From: Conyzicola nivalis_A
GTDB taxonomy: Bacteria; Actinomycetota; Actinomycetes; Actinomycetales; Microbacteriaceae
Direction of reading: 5' to 3'
DNA length: 64,000 bases
NCBI RefSeq assembly: GCF_040548875.1
Contig: NZ_JBEPSJ010000002.1
Coordinates: forward strand, 248,001-312,000
A program made the translations under genes and the position numbers. Below are positions 9,601 through 17,003 of this stretch, piece after piece. How positions within the stretch are numbered: position 1 is the stretch's first letter; each line of letters begins with the position of its first letter. Under the pieces are notes generated by a model, which did not search any database, was not told the DNA's origin, and was given only the letters and a program-made list of their open reading frames with translations.

Positions 9601-9720
9601 GTTGATGCGAACGGATGACACGGGCGCGGCGACCGCGGGCGTGACGGTCGCCGCGATCGGAATGGCGAGGGCCAGTCCGGTCACTGCGGCGAGAATGGTT
9701 CGACGCCTGATGGTGCGCAT
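6637..9720 (-). CDS. Sortase-anchored surface protein: four lamin-tail domains plus phytase-like propeller
   Basis: A 1027-residue secreted protein. A signal peptide (about 1-31) is followed by four lamin-tail (LTD) domains at about 35-155, 165-290, 295-412 and 418-540. Each opens with RINE(V/I)E...DWIEL and contains a VSGWVLKD-like strand. Residues about 545-870 form a propeller resembling the esterase-like/phytase or SdiA-regulated fold (GLEGIAWVPDAFLVSE, GVMDLEFDAATGSLWAVCDD). A Pro/Gly/Val linker and an Ig-like segment lead to LASTG at about residue 990, a hydrophobic helix and an Arg-rich tail. LAxTG is the class E sortase signal typical of actinobacteria. LTDs are thought to bind or position other domains, often in secreted nucleases and phosphatases. 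The ligand is unknown. Confidence 0.82.
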   Translation of the reverse strand: MRTIRRRTILAAVTGLALAIPIAATVTPAVAAPVSSVRINEVEQNGDVNDWIEIVNTGTGAVDVSGWVLKDNDDTRTLAIAAGTTLAAGAYLAVDVDAEVPGKFGLGRADTARLFMPDGVTLVDSYAWTDHAAVTFGRCADSTGEFGPTVASTKGAANACVVSVVDSVRINEIESSGGTPVDWIELTNIAKVPVDVSGLVLRDDKDASIVTIAAGSTIAPGGFLAIDVDVLGGFGLGSADTARLFLADGTTLVDSHAWTAHATTTYGRYPDGTGAFVTTAAATKDTANQRVAPQLPSIRVNEVESSGGTPGDWIELVNAGSTAVDISGWTVKDSDDAHVSVIPAATTIAAGGYYVVEEAALGFGLGAADSARVFAADGFTLVDSRSWTTHATTTFGICGTDFTTTTSPTKGAVNDCGSPLRINEIESSGGTPGDWIELKNNGGQAADVSGYVLKDNDDSHVFVVPANTTVAAGGYYVADVEAAFGLGGADTSRLYLPDATTLVDSHGWSTHATTTYGRCADGTGAFAATAAPTKGAVNACAGDLVTTPWPGAGTVVTEDVANTFDGNMSGLAYEAAANGNVLWAAKNGTGALYRLVDNGTNWVPDTANGWGAGKVLHYADGTGDVDAEGVALTSAGAAGGVYISSERDNNGGGSRLSVLRYDVASAGPSLNATREWNLTADLPVVGANAGLEGIAWVPDAFLVSEGLRDESTKTAYDPATYPDHGTGLFFVGLEANGAVYAYALNQTTGGYTRVATIASGFPGVMDLEFDAATGSLWAVCDDTCNGRSATLEVGTDGRFAVTRVYERPTGMANLNNEGFAMAPQTQCVAGVRSVFWADDSNTASHSIRSGSLNCAAAPVPGEPGEPSVPGVPSVPAPGNPAPTPVNVGATTPVAASSFTEAARGTVSAPSEVRPGQAVTITVGAEYAGTTVNVWMHSTPVLLGTVTVSGAGTVRVVIPADASAGSHRIAVLAADGTLIGWDNVTVAAGARALASTGADVQLPAFAALLLLLSGGGLLVLRRAVRASR

Positions 9721-9848
9721 GGGGATGCCCTCTTTGCTGCTGGTGGGAGTCGGGCCCGAACGGGGGCCACTCGCTCACAGTGGAGCAGCAGGGGAAACGC
9801 GCGGTAAACGCAGGACGAACGGGTGCACCGGGCGTCCGCCGAGGCCGG

Positions 9849-10094
9849 TCAGCGAGCGGGCGCGCAGTCCTTCGCGAGCACGCGCTCCGTGGAGGCGGGG
9901 TTGTCCGCCAGCTTGGCGGGCGAACGGGTGGGGCGCAGCGCGAGGTCGCCGCCACAGTTCGGGCATCGACGGCCGTCGAAGCCGTCGACACAGTCGGCGC
10001 ACCACGTGCACTCGAACGAGCAGATGAACGCGACGTCGTCTGAGGGCGAGAGATCGCGGTCGCAGCACTCGCAGCTCGGGCGCATCTCAAGCAA
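9849..10094 (-). CDS. DUF1272 zinc-ribbon-like small protein
   Basis: An 81-residue Cys-rich protein. MLEMRPSCECCDRDL, then CSFECTWCADCV and CPNCGGDL give nine cysteines in the spacing typical of DUF1272, probably binding zinc. The conserved MLE-MRP start supports the TTG at 10094, which places the first codons inside the end of the esterase gene (8-bp overlap) and suggests translational coupling. It is the last gene of the operon running from the LacI regulator at 16886. Its role is unknown. Confidence 0.82.
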   Translation of the reverse strand: MLEMRPSCECCDRDLSPSDDVAFICSFECTWCADCVDGFDGRRCPNCGGDLALRPTRSPAKLADNPASTERVLAKDCAPAR

Positions 10095-11076
10095 CGGCGT
10101 CGCCCGTCAGCGCACGGTCGAAGAGTTCGCGCAGGACGGCGAGCGCGACCACGTCGTCCTGCGGACCGCCGCCCTCGTGTCCGTTGTACGGCCACACGGT
10201 GATCGCCTTCGCCCCGGCGTAGTTGTTGTAGGCGCCGAACACGGTGGACGGCGGGCAGGTCGAGTCCATCAGAGCGACCGAGATCGAGGCGGGGGCAACC
10301 GCCCGCTTGGCGAAGTTGACGCCGTCGAAGTAGGCCAGCGTCGCGTGCACGGCCTCCTCGCTTCCGCGGTGGACCGCGAGGAAGCGGCCGATCTCGCGGT
10401 AGGGGTCGGCGTCGGTGATGGTCGCCGCCCGCGGGAAGTCGCAGAGAAACGGCACGTAGGCGACGACTCCGGCGAGGTCGGGCACGAGCCCGGCGACGGC
10501 GAGCGCGAGGCCTCCGCCCTGGCTGCCGCCGAGCACGGCGACCCGCTCGGCGTCGACGATCGGCAGCGACCTGGCAGCCTCGACCGCGCGCACCGCGTCG
10601 GTGATGACACGACGGTAGTAGTAGGTCTCGCGGCTCTCGATGCCGCGGGTCATAAAACCGGGTCCCTGCGGGCCGGAGCCGTCGGGGTCGGGTGTCGCGC
10701 CGATGCTCCACGACGATCCCTGGCCGCGCGTGTCCATATGCAGGTGCGCGTAGCCGGCCGACGCCCAGAACAGGTTCTCGGTGGGCTCGCCCCGTCCCCC
10801 GCCGTAGCCGACGTACTGCACGACCGTGGCCAGCGGCTCCGTCGTGCCCGCCGGGACGCGCAGCCAGGCGCGGACCGGCTGCCCGTCGTACCCGGCGAAG
10901 GTCACATCGAACACGTCGACCGTGACGAGACCCGTGTAGACCGGCTTTACCGAGACCGCGAGGTCGAACGCCCGGCTCTGCTCCAAGGTCGCCGCCCAGA
11001 ACTCGTCGAAGTCGGCCGGGTCGACCTGTGCACTGCGGTAGTCGCGCAGCTGGGCTTCGGGGAGGTCGGTGAACAT
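10087..11076 (-). CDS. CE7 acetyl esterase (acetylxylan esterase / cephalosporin-C deacetylase)
   Basis: A 329-residue cytosolic esterase of carbohydrate esterase family 7, which removes acetyl groups from xylo-oligosaccharides and related substrates. The nucleophile elbow is VLGGSQGGG with S185. The other triad members are D271 (LMDSTCPP) and H300 (WPYNGHEGG), at the spacing known for the family; the RGQG block (TRGQGSSW), also diagnostic, lies near residue 117. There is no signal peptide, so it acts on imported sugars. It follows the permease gene by 10 bp, which fits a role in de-acetylating oligosaccharides brought in by the transporter. Confidence 0.92.
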   Translation of the reverse strand: MFTDLPEAQLRDYRSAQVDPADFDEFWAATLEQSRAFDLAVSVKPVYTGLVTVDVFDVTFAGYDGQPVRAWLRVPAGTTEPLATVVQYVGYGGGRGEPTENLFWASAGYAHLHMDTRGQGSSWSIGATPDPDGSGPQGPGFMTRGIESRETYYYRRVITDAVRAVEAARSLPIVDAERVAVLGGSQGGGLALAVAGLVPDLAGVVAYVPFLCDFPRAATITDADPYREIGRFLAVHRGSEEAVHATLAYFDGVNFAKRAVAPASISVALMDSTCPPSTVFGAYNNYAGAKAITVWPYNGHEGGGPQDDVVALAVLRELFDRALTGDAVA

Positions 11077-11086
11077 TCGGGGCGTC

Positions 11087-11971
11087 CTATCCTTTGAGAC
11101 CGGTTTGAGCCAAGCCTTCCACGAATTGCTTCTGAGCGATGACGAACACGACGAGCACCGGGAGGGCGGTCATCGTGGCCGCCGCGAGCTGCACGTTCCA
11201 TAGCTGTCCGCCGTAGGCGTCGGTGTACCGAGTGAGCGCCTGCGGCAGAGTGAAGAGCTCGGGCGACTGCAGGTAGACGGTCGGCTCGAGGTAGAGGTTC
11301 CAGATGTGCAGGAAGGTGAAGATCGCCACGGCACCGAGCGCGCTCTTCGCGAGCGGCATCGCGATCTTCCACCAGATGGCGAAGCGGCCGAGGCCGTCGA
11401 GCCGCGCCGCCTCCTCCAGCTCGATCGGCAGCGAGATGAAGAACTGCCGCATGATGAACGTCGCGAGCACGCTGGGGGCGCCGAACGTCGACACCAGCAG
11501 GATCGGCCAGTGCGTGTTGATCAGCCCCATCTCGTTGAAGATCTGGAACAGCGGCACGATCGTCACCTCGCTCGGGATGAGCAGGCCGATCAGCACGATG
11601 AGGAACAGCAGGTTCTGCCCGCGGAACCGAATGCGCGCGAACGCGTAGCCGGCGAGCGAGGAGATGAACATGGTGCCCACCGTGACGAAGAACGAGATGT
11701 ACAACGAGTTGAAGTACTGCTGCACGAACGGCTGCATCTCGAACGCCTTGGTGTATCCGTCGAGCGTGGGATTGGCGGGCCACAGTGTGGGCGGGAAGGC
11801 GAAGATCTCGCTGATCGGCTTCAGCGACGAGGTGATCATCCACCAGGTCGGCAGCACGAACGGAATGGCGAGGATCGCCAGAGCGGCGTAGAAGAAGGCA
11901 CGTCGCACGACGACTTTCGTCTGCGGGTTCGGCGGAGTGCGTCGGGCGAGGATCGCGGCATCAGTTTTCAT
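11087..11971 (-). CDS. Carbohydrate ABC transporter permease (MalG type)
   Basis: A 294-residue inner-membrane permease with six predicted helices. The cytoplasmic EAA loop reads EEAARLDGLGRFAIWWKIAMP, the contact site for the ATPase. It starts at ATG 11971, 11 bp inside the end of the other permease gene, so the two are probably translationally coupled. With the partner permease and the binding protein it forms a CUT1-type sugar importer. No ATPase is coded in this operon. Confidence 0.92.
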   Translation of the reverse strand: MKTDAAILARRTPPNPQTKVVVRRAFFYAALAILAIPFVLPTWWMITSSLKPISEIFAFPPTLWPANPTLDGYTKAFEMQPFVQQYFNSLYISFFVTVGTMFISSLAGYAFARIRFRGQNLLFLIVLIGLLIPSEVTIVPLFQIFNEMGLINTHWPILLVSTFGAPSVLATFIMRQFFISLPIELEEAARLDGLGRFAIWWKIAMPLAKSALGAVAIFTFLHIWNLYLEPTVYLQSPELFTLPQALTRYTDAYGGQLWNVQLAAATMTALPVLVVFVIAQKQFVEGLAQTGLKG

Positions 11972-12914
11972 AGAAGACCCACTTCTTGCGCAGCTGCCAC
12001 TGCACCACGGTGAGCAGCAGCACGATGAGGAACAGCACGATCGAGAGAACCGAGCCGTAGCCGAACTCGCCGAACAGGAACGCCTGCTGGAACAGGTAGT
12101 AGACGAGTACCGTCGTCGAGATGCCCGGCCCGCCCTGCGTGAGCACGGCGATCTGCGCGAAGACCTGCAGGGAGCCCACGATCGTGATGATGAAGGTGAG
12201 CAGGATGGTCGGGGAGATCAGGGGGATCGTGATGCGCGTGAAGATGGTGCGGGATCCGGCGCCGTCGATTCGGGCCGCCTCCTGGAGCTCCTGCGGAACG
12301 CCCTGCAGGGCCGCGAGGAAGAGCACCATGTTGAGCCCGACGTTCTTGAACACCTGCACGATGACGACGCTGGCCATCGCAGTGGGTCCTTCGCGCAGCC
12401 AGTTGGGACCGTCGATGCCGATCACCTCGAGCGCGCCGTTGATGCCGCCGTTGTCCTGGAAGAGGAAGCCCCACACGATCGTCCAGGCGACCAACGAGAC
12501 GACGACGGGCGAGAAGAACAGGGTGCGGAAGAAGGTGATGCCGGGCAGCGAGCGGTTGAGCATCACTGCGAGCAGCAGCGCGATGGTGATGTTGAAAAAG
12601 ACGAGGAAGACCGAGAAGATCCCGGTGGCCTGCATGACGGGCGCGATCTGCGGGTCGCCGAGGAAGCGCTCGAAGTTGTCCACGCCCACGAAGGTGAACG
12701 AGTTCGCGAGCACGTTCCACTCGTGGAAGCTGAAGTACACGACGAGGGCGAGCGGGATGAGCACGAAGGCGACGATGCCCAGCACCTGGGGCGCTACGAA
12801 GATGTAGCCGGCCACGGCGTCGCGCTGCTTGTGGGTCAGCCGGCGCTTGCGCGGGCCGGTGCCGCCGGACCGGGCGACGGCCCGGTCCGGCAGCACTGTG
12901 GATTCGGTGGTCAC
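11961..12914 (-). CDS. Sugar ABC transporter permease (MalF type)
   Basis: A 317-residue permease of the binding-protein-dependent family with a short basic cytoplasmic N-terminus and six helices. The EAA loop is LQEAARIDGAGSRTIFTRITIP. The frame is open further upstream, but GTG 12914 is preceded by AGGAG at the right distance, whereas an earlier start would overlap the binding-protein gene by almost 100 bp. It is the obligate partner of the MalG-type permease that follows. Confidence 0.92.
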   Translation of the reverse strand: MTTESTVLPDRAVARSGGTGPRKRRLTHKQRDAVAGYIFVAPQVLGIVAFVLIPLALVVYFSFHEWNVLANSFTFVGVDNFERFLGDPQIAPVMQATGIFSVFLVFFNITIALLLAVMLNRSLPGITFFRTLFFSPVVVSLVAWTIVWGFLFQDNGGINGALEVIGIDGPNWLREGPTAMASVVIVQVFKNVGLNMVLFLAALQGVPQELQEAARIDGAGSRTIFTRITIPLISPTILLTFIITIVGSLQVFAQIAVLTQGGPGISTTVLVYYLFQQAFLFGEFGYGSVLSIVLFLIVLLLTVVQWQLRKKWVFYEN

Positions 12915-12921
12915 AGGGCTC

Positions 12922-14208
12922 CTAGTTGCCCAGGATCGGTTCGACCGACTCGCAGACGCCGTCGAGAACGGCGGCCACGTCGGCCTCCGGAGTCCACATC
13001 GCGTCGAGCGAGGCACGCACGGTCTGGCCGATCTTGGCCGAGTCGGTGTGGCTGGGACGAACGACGCCGGTAGAGATGCCGGGCACGACCACGTCTTCGA
13101 TCTGGTCGGCAGTCAGCACGGGGTTCGCGGCGGCGAGCGTCTGGGCGTTCAGCTGCGAGTCACGGGCGGGCGGGAACCACTGCGCCAGCTTCTCCGAGTT
13201 GTCGGGGTTGGTGAAGAACGCGAGGAAGTCGGTCGCGACCTGCGCGTTCTCGCCCTGCGCCATCACTCCGATGCCCGCCTGGCCGACCATGGAGTACTCG
13301 CCGGCCGGTCCCTCGGGCAGCGGCAGCAGGTTCCACGCGAAGCCGGCCTCGGCGAGCAGCGATGCCCGCGAGATCTGCGTCACCGTGAACGCCGACTCGC
13401 CGGCGAAGAAGTCTGCCGTGGCGCCCGGCCCCGGCATCGACTTCTTCTCGAACGCGGCCTCGTGCAGGAAGGTGAGAGCGTCCACCATCTCGTCGGAGGC
13501 GAACTCGCATCCGGCCCCGTCCTCGCTCCACGGCGCGGCACCCCAGCCGAGCCAGACGGTGGCCAGGTTGTCCCATGTCGTGTAGTCGAAGTCGCGGATG
13601 ACGAAGCCCGCCTTGCCGGTGGCCGCGTTGACGGCCGAGCCGACCTCGGAGATGTCCTCCCAGTTCCACTTGCCTGCGGCCTGCAGCTCGGCCGCGGTCG
13701 GCTGTCCGGCGGCGGCTAGCAGGTCGTCGTTGGCGAAGACCACGAACGGCGACGTCGAGAACGGGTAGGCGATGAGCTGGTCGTCGCTCTTCCACAGCTT
13801 TGTGGCGGCGGCGTTCAGGTCGTCGAACTCGTAGCCCTCGGTCTTCTCGAGGGTACCCTGGATGGGCGCGAGCGCGCCGGAGTCGACGAAGTCGGGGGCC
13901 GCGTTCTCGAGTATCCAGGCGAGGTCGGGCGCCTTGCCGCCGGCGACCTGCGTGGTGAGGGTGGTCGTGTAGTCCTCGAAGGGCAGCGGGTCGAAGGTGA
14001 CCGACTCGACCTCGGGGTGCGCGTCGATGTACTCGGCCGCGATGGCGTCGAACAGGGCGAGCTGGTCTTCGTTCGATGTCCAGACGGTCATCCGCAGTTC
14101 GACGTTCTTCGCCGTCGCCGCGGGTTCCGCCGCGCCGGAGCAGCCCGCGAGTACCAGTGATGCGGTAGCTAGCAGTCCAGCCGTGGTCAGCCACTTTGCT
14201 GATCTCAT
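12922..14208 (-). CDS. Extracellular sugar-binding lipoprotein of ABC transporter
   Basis: A 428-residue solute-binding protein (SBP_bac_1/8 type). The lipoprotein signal ends in VLAGCSG, so the mature protein is anchored through the cysteine at about position 23 outside the membrane. The N-terminal lobe has the LRMTVWTSNEDQ start and the conserved PDLAWI strand; the C-terminal part has DFLAFFTNPDNSEKLAQW, typical of CUT1 binding proteins. ATG 14208 follows GAGGAG. The operon context (CE7 esterase, FAD oxidoreductase) suggests an acetylated plant oligosaccharide, but the ligand cannot be read from the sequence. Confidence 0.92.
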   Translation of the reverse strand: MRSAKWLTTAGLLATASLVLAGCSGAAEPAATAKNVELRMTVWTSNEDQLALFDAIAAEYIDAHPEVESVTFDPLPFEDYTTTLTTQVAGGKAPDLAWILENAAPDFVDSGALAPIQGTLEKTEGYEFDDLNAAATKLWKSDDQLIAYPFSTSPFVVFANDDLLAAAGQPTAAELQAAGKWNWEDISEVGSAVNAATGKAGFVIRDFDYTTWDNLATVWLGWGAAPWSEDGAGCEFASDEMVDALTFLHEAAFEKKSMPGPGATADFFAGESAFTVTQISRASLLAEAGFAWNLLPLPEGPAGEYSMVGQAGIGVMAQGENAQVATDFLAFFTNPDNSEKLAQWFPPARDSQLNAQTLAAANPVLTADQIEDVVVPGISTGVVRPSHTDSAKIGQTVRASLDAMWTPEADVAAVLDGVCESVEPILGN

Positions 14209-14223
14209 GATCGTTCTCCTCGT

Positions 14224-15831
14224 TTAATAGCCGGTGACGTCGGGCCAGTGCAGCTCGACACCCCGGCGGGATAGCAGGGATTGGAACTCCTCGAGCAGTC
14301 GGGGAGTGTGGCGGACCGTGCGGGGATCAGTCGCACGGTCCAGACAGAAGACCGCTAGCCAGCCTGCTGCCTCGCCGATGTTCCACTCCACCGGGTGGAG
14401 CCGGAAGGCCCCGTTGGTGATGTGGGTGGTACCGACGTTCTTTCCCGCGGGGAGCAGATTGTCCAGGCGAACCGGGATGAGTGCTCCGAGCGGAATCTCA
14501 AACGGCGCGGATGCGACGTCGATGTAGTTGTCCCCACCGGTGGAGGGGTGCAGGTCGATCCGGTACATGCCGATACCGACGCTGTCGTCGAAGGTGGCCG
14601 GGCGGCCGTGGCCGCGCAGCTCGATCGAGAGGTCGCTCTCGACGACCCGGTATTCCGACACGATGCGGCGCGACTCACGGATATAGGGCGCCTGGGCGAG
14701 GCCGTCGTCGGTGCCGGTGATGTCGCCGCGCAGGCGCAGCCCGGACCAGCCCGTGCCGCCGTCGGGGCGCGGGGCTTCGGTCTGCAGCCAGTAGAACATC
14801 GACAGCGACAGCTGCTTCGACGCCTCGAGATGCGTCGCCGCGTCGGGGTTGTCGATGAGCGAGCCGTCGAGGTAGTCGATCATCGGCCAGTTGACGAGAA
14901 CCAGGTCGCTGTCGAGGTGCCCGTCGGCGAGCATCTTCTTCGAGAGGATGCGGCGGAAGATCCACAGCTCGCTGTCTCCCCCGTCGGCGCGCTGGTCGGC
15001 GAGCTGCTCGAACGGGTCGTCGTCGATCGTCGGGGTAAAGCTGCGGGTGACGATCTCGAGTGTGCGCGGGTGCGGCGCGGTCAGGCTGAGCAGCGGCGCT
15101 CCCCAGAACTCCGGCCGGTAGGCACTCCAGTACTCGTAGTCGCGGGGCTGCGCGATCACATGGTTCTCGCCCTCACGGTGGTCGATGACGAAGCACCACG
15201 AGAACGCCTGCACGTTGTGCGGCTGGGCCTCCGTCGGTGCGCTGGGCTCCCCCGTGTCGGCACGGCTCTCGGCACCCGTCACGTACTCGGCACCGGTGAG
15301 CGGCAGCAGGTCGCCTAGCTCGGTGGCGTCGAGCACGTAGGCGGCGGCGAGTTCGAGCCGGTCGCCGGTGAGGAGGTTCTCGACGACGACTGATCGCACG
15401 ACCGTGTCGTCGACGACGGCGCTGACCGGAACGTAGGGCTTGAGGATGCGCAGGGCGCCGGATCCGAGGTACGGAGCGAGCAACGAGTCGATGACCGAGA
15501 CGGCCACCCTCGGTTCTGCGCACAGCCGGCTGACGAGTCCCGCACCCGGGTTGAGGTAACGCTCGGCGCGGGCGGCGTCGGTGAGCGGATAGTGGGCGCG
15601 GTAGTAGTCGCGGATGCCGTCGCGCAGCTCCCGGTACGAGGCAGTGACGCCGAACTGCTCGACCCAGGTGTGCTCGTCGAGCGGCACCGCCTGGCTGGTC
15701 AGCTGTCCGCCGAGCCACTCGTACTGCTCGGTGATGATCACGGTCTTGCCGCCGCGGAGGGCTGCGATCGCGGCAGCGACCCCTCCGAGTCCGCCGCCGA
15801 CGATCAATACGTCGGAATTGAGATGGTTCAC
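14224..15831 (-). CDS. FAD-dependent oxidoreductase
   Basis: A 535-residue flavoprotein of the FAD_oxidored (PF12831) group. The dinucleotide-binding fold is at the N-terminus: DVLIVGGGLGGVAAAIAALRGG, followed by an acidic strand end (TEQYEWLGGQ). LDATELGDLLPL and the C-terminal RLDNLLPAGKNVG with GAFRLHPVEWNIGEAAG are the conserved FAD contacts of this group. The start is GTG 15831, sharing GTGA with the end of the LacI gene. It sits in a sugar-uptake operon, so it may oxidise a sugar or sugar-derived acid. Substrate and electron acceptor are unknown. Confidence 0.85.
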   Translation of the reverse strand: MNHLNSDVLIVGGGLGGVAAAIAALRGGKTVIITEQYEWLGGQLTSQAVPLDEHTWVEQFGVTASYRELRDGIRDYYRAHYPLTDAARAERYLNPGAGLVSRLCAEPRVAVSVIDSLLAPYLGSGALRILKPYVPVSAVVDDTVVRSVVVENLLTGDRLELAAAYVLDATELGDLLPLTGAEYVTGAESRADTGEPSAPTEAQPHNVQAFSWCFVIDHREGENHVIAQPRDYEYWSAYRPEFWGAPLLSLTAPHPRTLEIVTRSFTPTIDDDPFEQLADQRADGGDSELWIFRRILSKKMLADGHLDSDLVLVNWPMIDYLDGSLIDNPDAATHLEASKQLSLSMFYWLQTEAPRPDGGTGWSGLRLRGDITGTDDGLAQAPYIRESRRIVSEYRVVESDLSIELRGHGRPATFDDSVGIGMYRIDLHPSTGGDNYIDVASAPFEIPLGALIPVRLDNLLPAGKNVGTTHITNGAFRLHPVEWNIGEAAGWLAVFCLDRATDPRTVRHTPRLLEEFQSLLSRRGVELHWPDVTGY

Positions 15832-16886
15832 GTGAGGCTCCCGGCTCTCGGGGCGCCCAGCGTGGTGCCTCGGATGATCTCGCACTCCAGCAGTCGCTGG
15901 TGCGGTAATTGTTCGGCCCCGCGGGTGCCGTTCATGATCTGGTCGAGGAGTCTCATGGCGACCACTCCCAGCTCCTGACGCGGTGCGCTCAGCCGCGTGT
16001 AGTCCGCGGCGTTGTCGGTGGGACGCGTGCGCTCGCCGAGCACGACCATCGAGAGGTCGCCGGGCATGGAGATGCCGTCGGCGGCGGCGAGGTCGTAGAT
16101 CGACTGCGCGTGCGCGGGGTCTTCGACGAAGAGCACCGTCGGTGCCGCGGCACGGATCTGCGCCCACAAGCCTTCGAGGTCGCTGCCGTCGGACGACAGC
16201 GTCGTCGCCGTGACGCCGGCAACGTCGAGTGCGCGGGTCAGCCCGTTCTTGCGGTCGCGCGTGGACTCGGCAGCGAACGGCAAGTGCAGATAGAGGAAGT
16301 CGGTGTGGCCGACATCGAGCGCCATCCGCGCGAGGGTGGCCGTCGCGGTGACGTAGTCGACTCCCACGTACGGGATGCGGCCGTCGGCGGCGTCGCGGCG
16401 ACCGATCGCGACGAACGGGTAGTCGCTGTCGACGAGCCGCTCCAGTTCGTCGGCGTCCATCTCGCGACCCAGCAACAGGCATCCGTCGGCCAGGCGCAGC
16501 CTGTTCTTTTCGTGGAAGACGCGACGACGCCCGTCGATGACTGGAGCGCTCGTGAACATCAGCAGGTCGACGCCGATCTGCTCTGCGGCGCTCTCGACTC
16601 CGGTGAGCAGCGGCGTGTAGAAGTCCGAGCTCTCGTTCGGGAAGGCGTGCTCGTAGGTGAAGACGCCGACCAGATTGTTGCCGACCCCCGCGAGACTGCG
16701 GGCCGCCGGGTCTGCCACGTAGGTAGTTTCCGCGATGACGTCGAGGACGCGCTGGCGCGTGCTCTCCGGGATGCGGGTGCCCGCGTCGGTCTTGCCGTTC
16801 AGCACGAGCGACACCGTGGCCTGGCTGACGCCGGCAAGCTCGGCGATCGTGCGCTGCGTGACCCGCTGCGACTTGTGTAGCGACAT
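15828..16886 (-). CDS. LacI-family transcriptional regulator of the sugar operon
   Basis: A 352-residue repressor. The helix-turn-helix is at the N-terminus (QRTIAELAGVSQATVSLVLNGK) and the hinge helix follows (RQRVLDVIAETTYVADPAARSL). The rest is the periplasmic-binding-like sensor. ATG 16886 (MSLHKSQ) is preferred to the upstream ATG, which would start inside the proximal operator. It is the first gene of the operon and overlaps the oxidoreductase gene by 4 bp, so it probably represses itself with the whole cluster until an imported sugar releases it. Confidence 0.9.
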   Translation of the reverse strand: MSLHKSQRVTQRTIAELAGVSQATVSLVLNGKTDAGTRIPESTRQRVLDVIAETTYVADPAARSLAGVGNNLVGVFTYEHAFPNESSDFYTPLLTGVESAAEQIGVDLLMFTSAPVIDGRRRVFHEKNRLRLADGCLLLGREMDADELERLVDSDYPFVAIGRRDAADGRIPYVGVDYVTATATLARMALDVGHTDFLYLHLPFAAESTRDRKNGLTRALDVAGVTATTLSSDGSDLEGLWAQIRAAAPTVLFVEDPAHAQSIYDLAAADGISMPGDLSMVVLGERTRPTDNAADYTRLSAPRQELGVVAMRLLDQIMNGTRGAEQLPHQRLLECEIIRGTTLGAPRAGSLT

Positions 16887-16916
16887 TGCCCACACCACTT
16901 TCTCGTCTTTGGGAGA

Positions 16917-16932
16917 GGTAATGCGCATTACC
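16917..16932. promoter_or_regulatory. LacI operator O1
   Basis: A perfect 16-bp palindrome, GGTAATGCGCATTACC, lies 31 bp before the ATG of the LacI gene. The central CG step and the length fit LacI-family operators. It is the proximal of two sites. Confidence 0.8.
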
Positions 16933-16950
16933 ATACCAGAGATTCGCTGC

Positions 16951-16962
16951 TAATGCGCATTA
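16951..16962. promoter_or_regulatory. LacI operator O2
   Basis: A second perfect palindrome, TAATGCGCATTA, repeats the core of O1. The two centres are 32 bp apart, about three helical turns, so bound dimers would lie on the same face of the DNA. Confidence 0.78.
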
Positions 16963-17003
16963 TCATCGAAAGCCCGAAATCGGTGCGAGCGGGCGCCCGG
17001 CGC

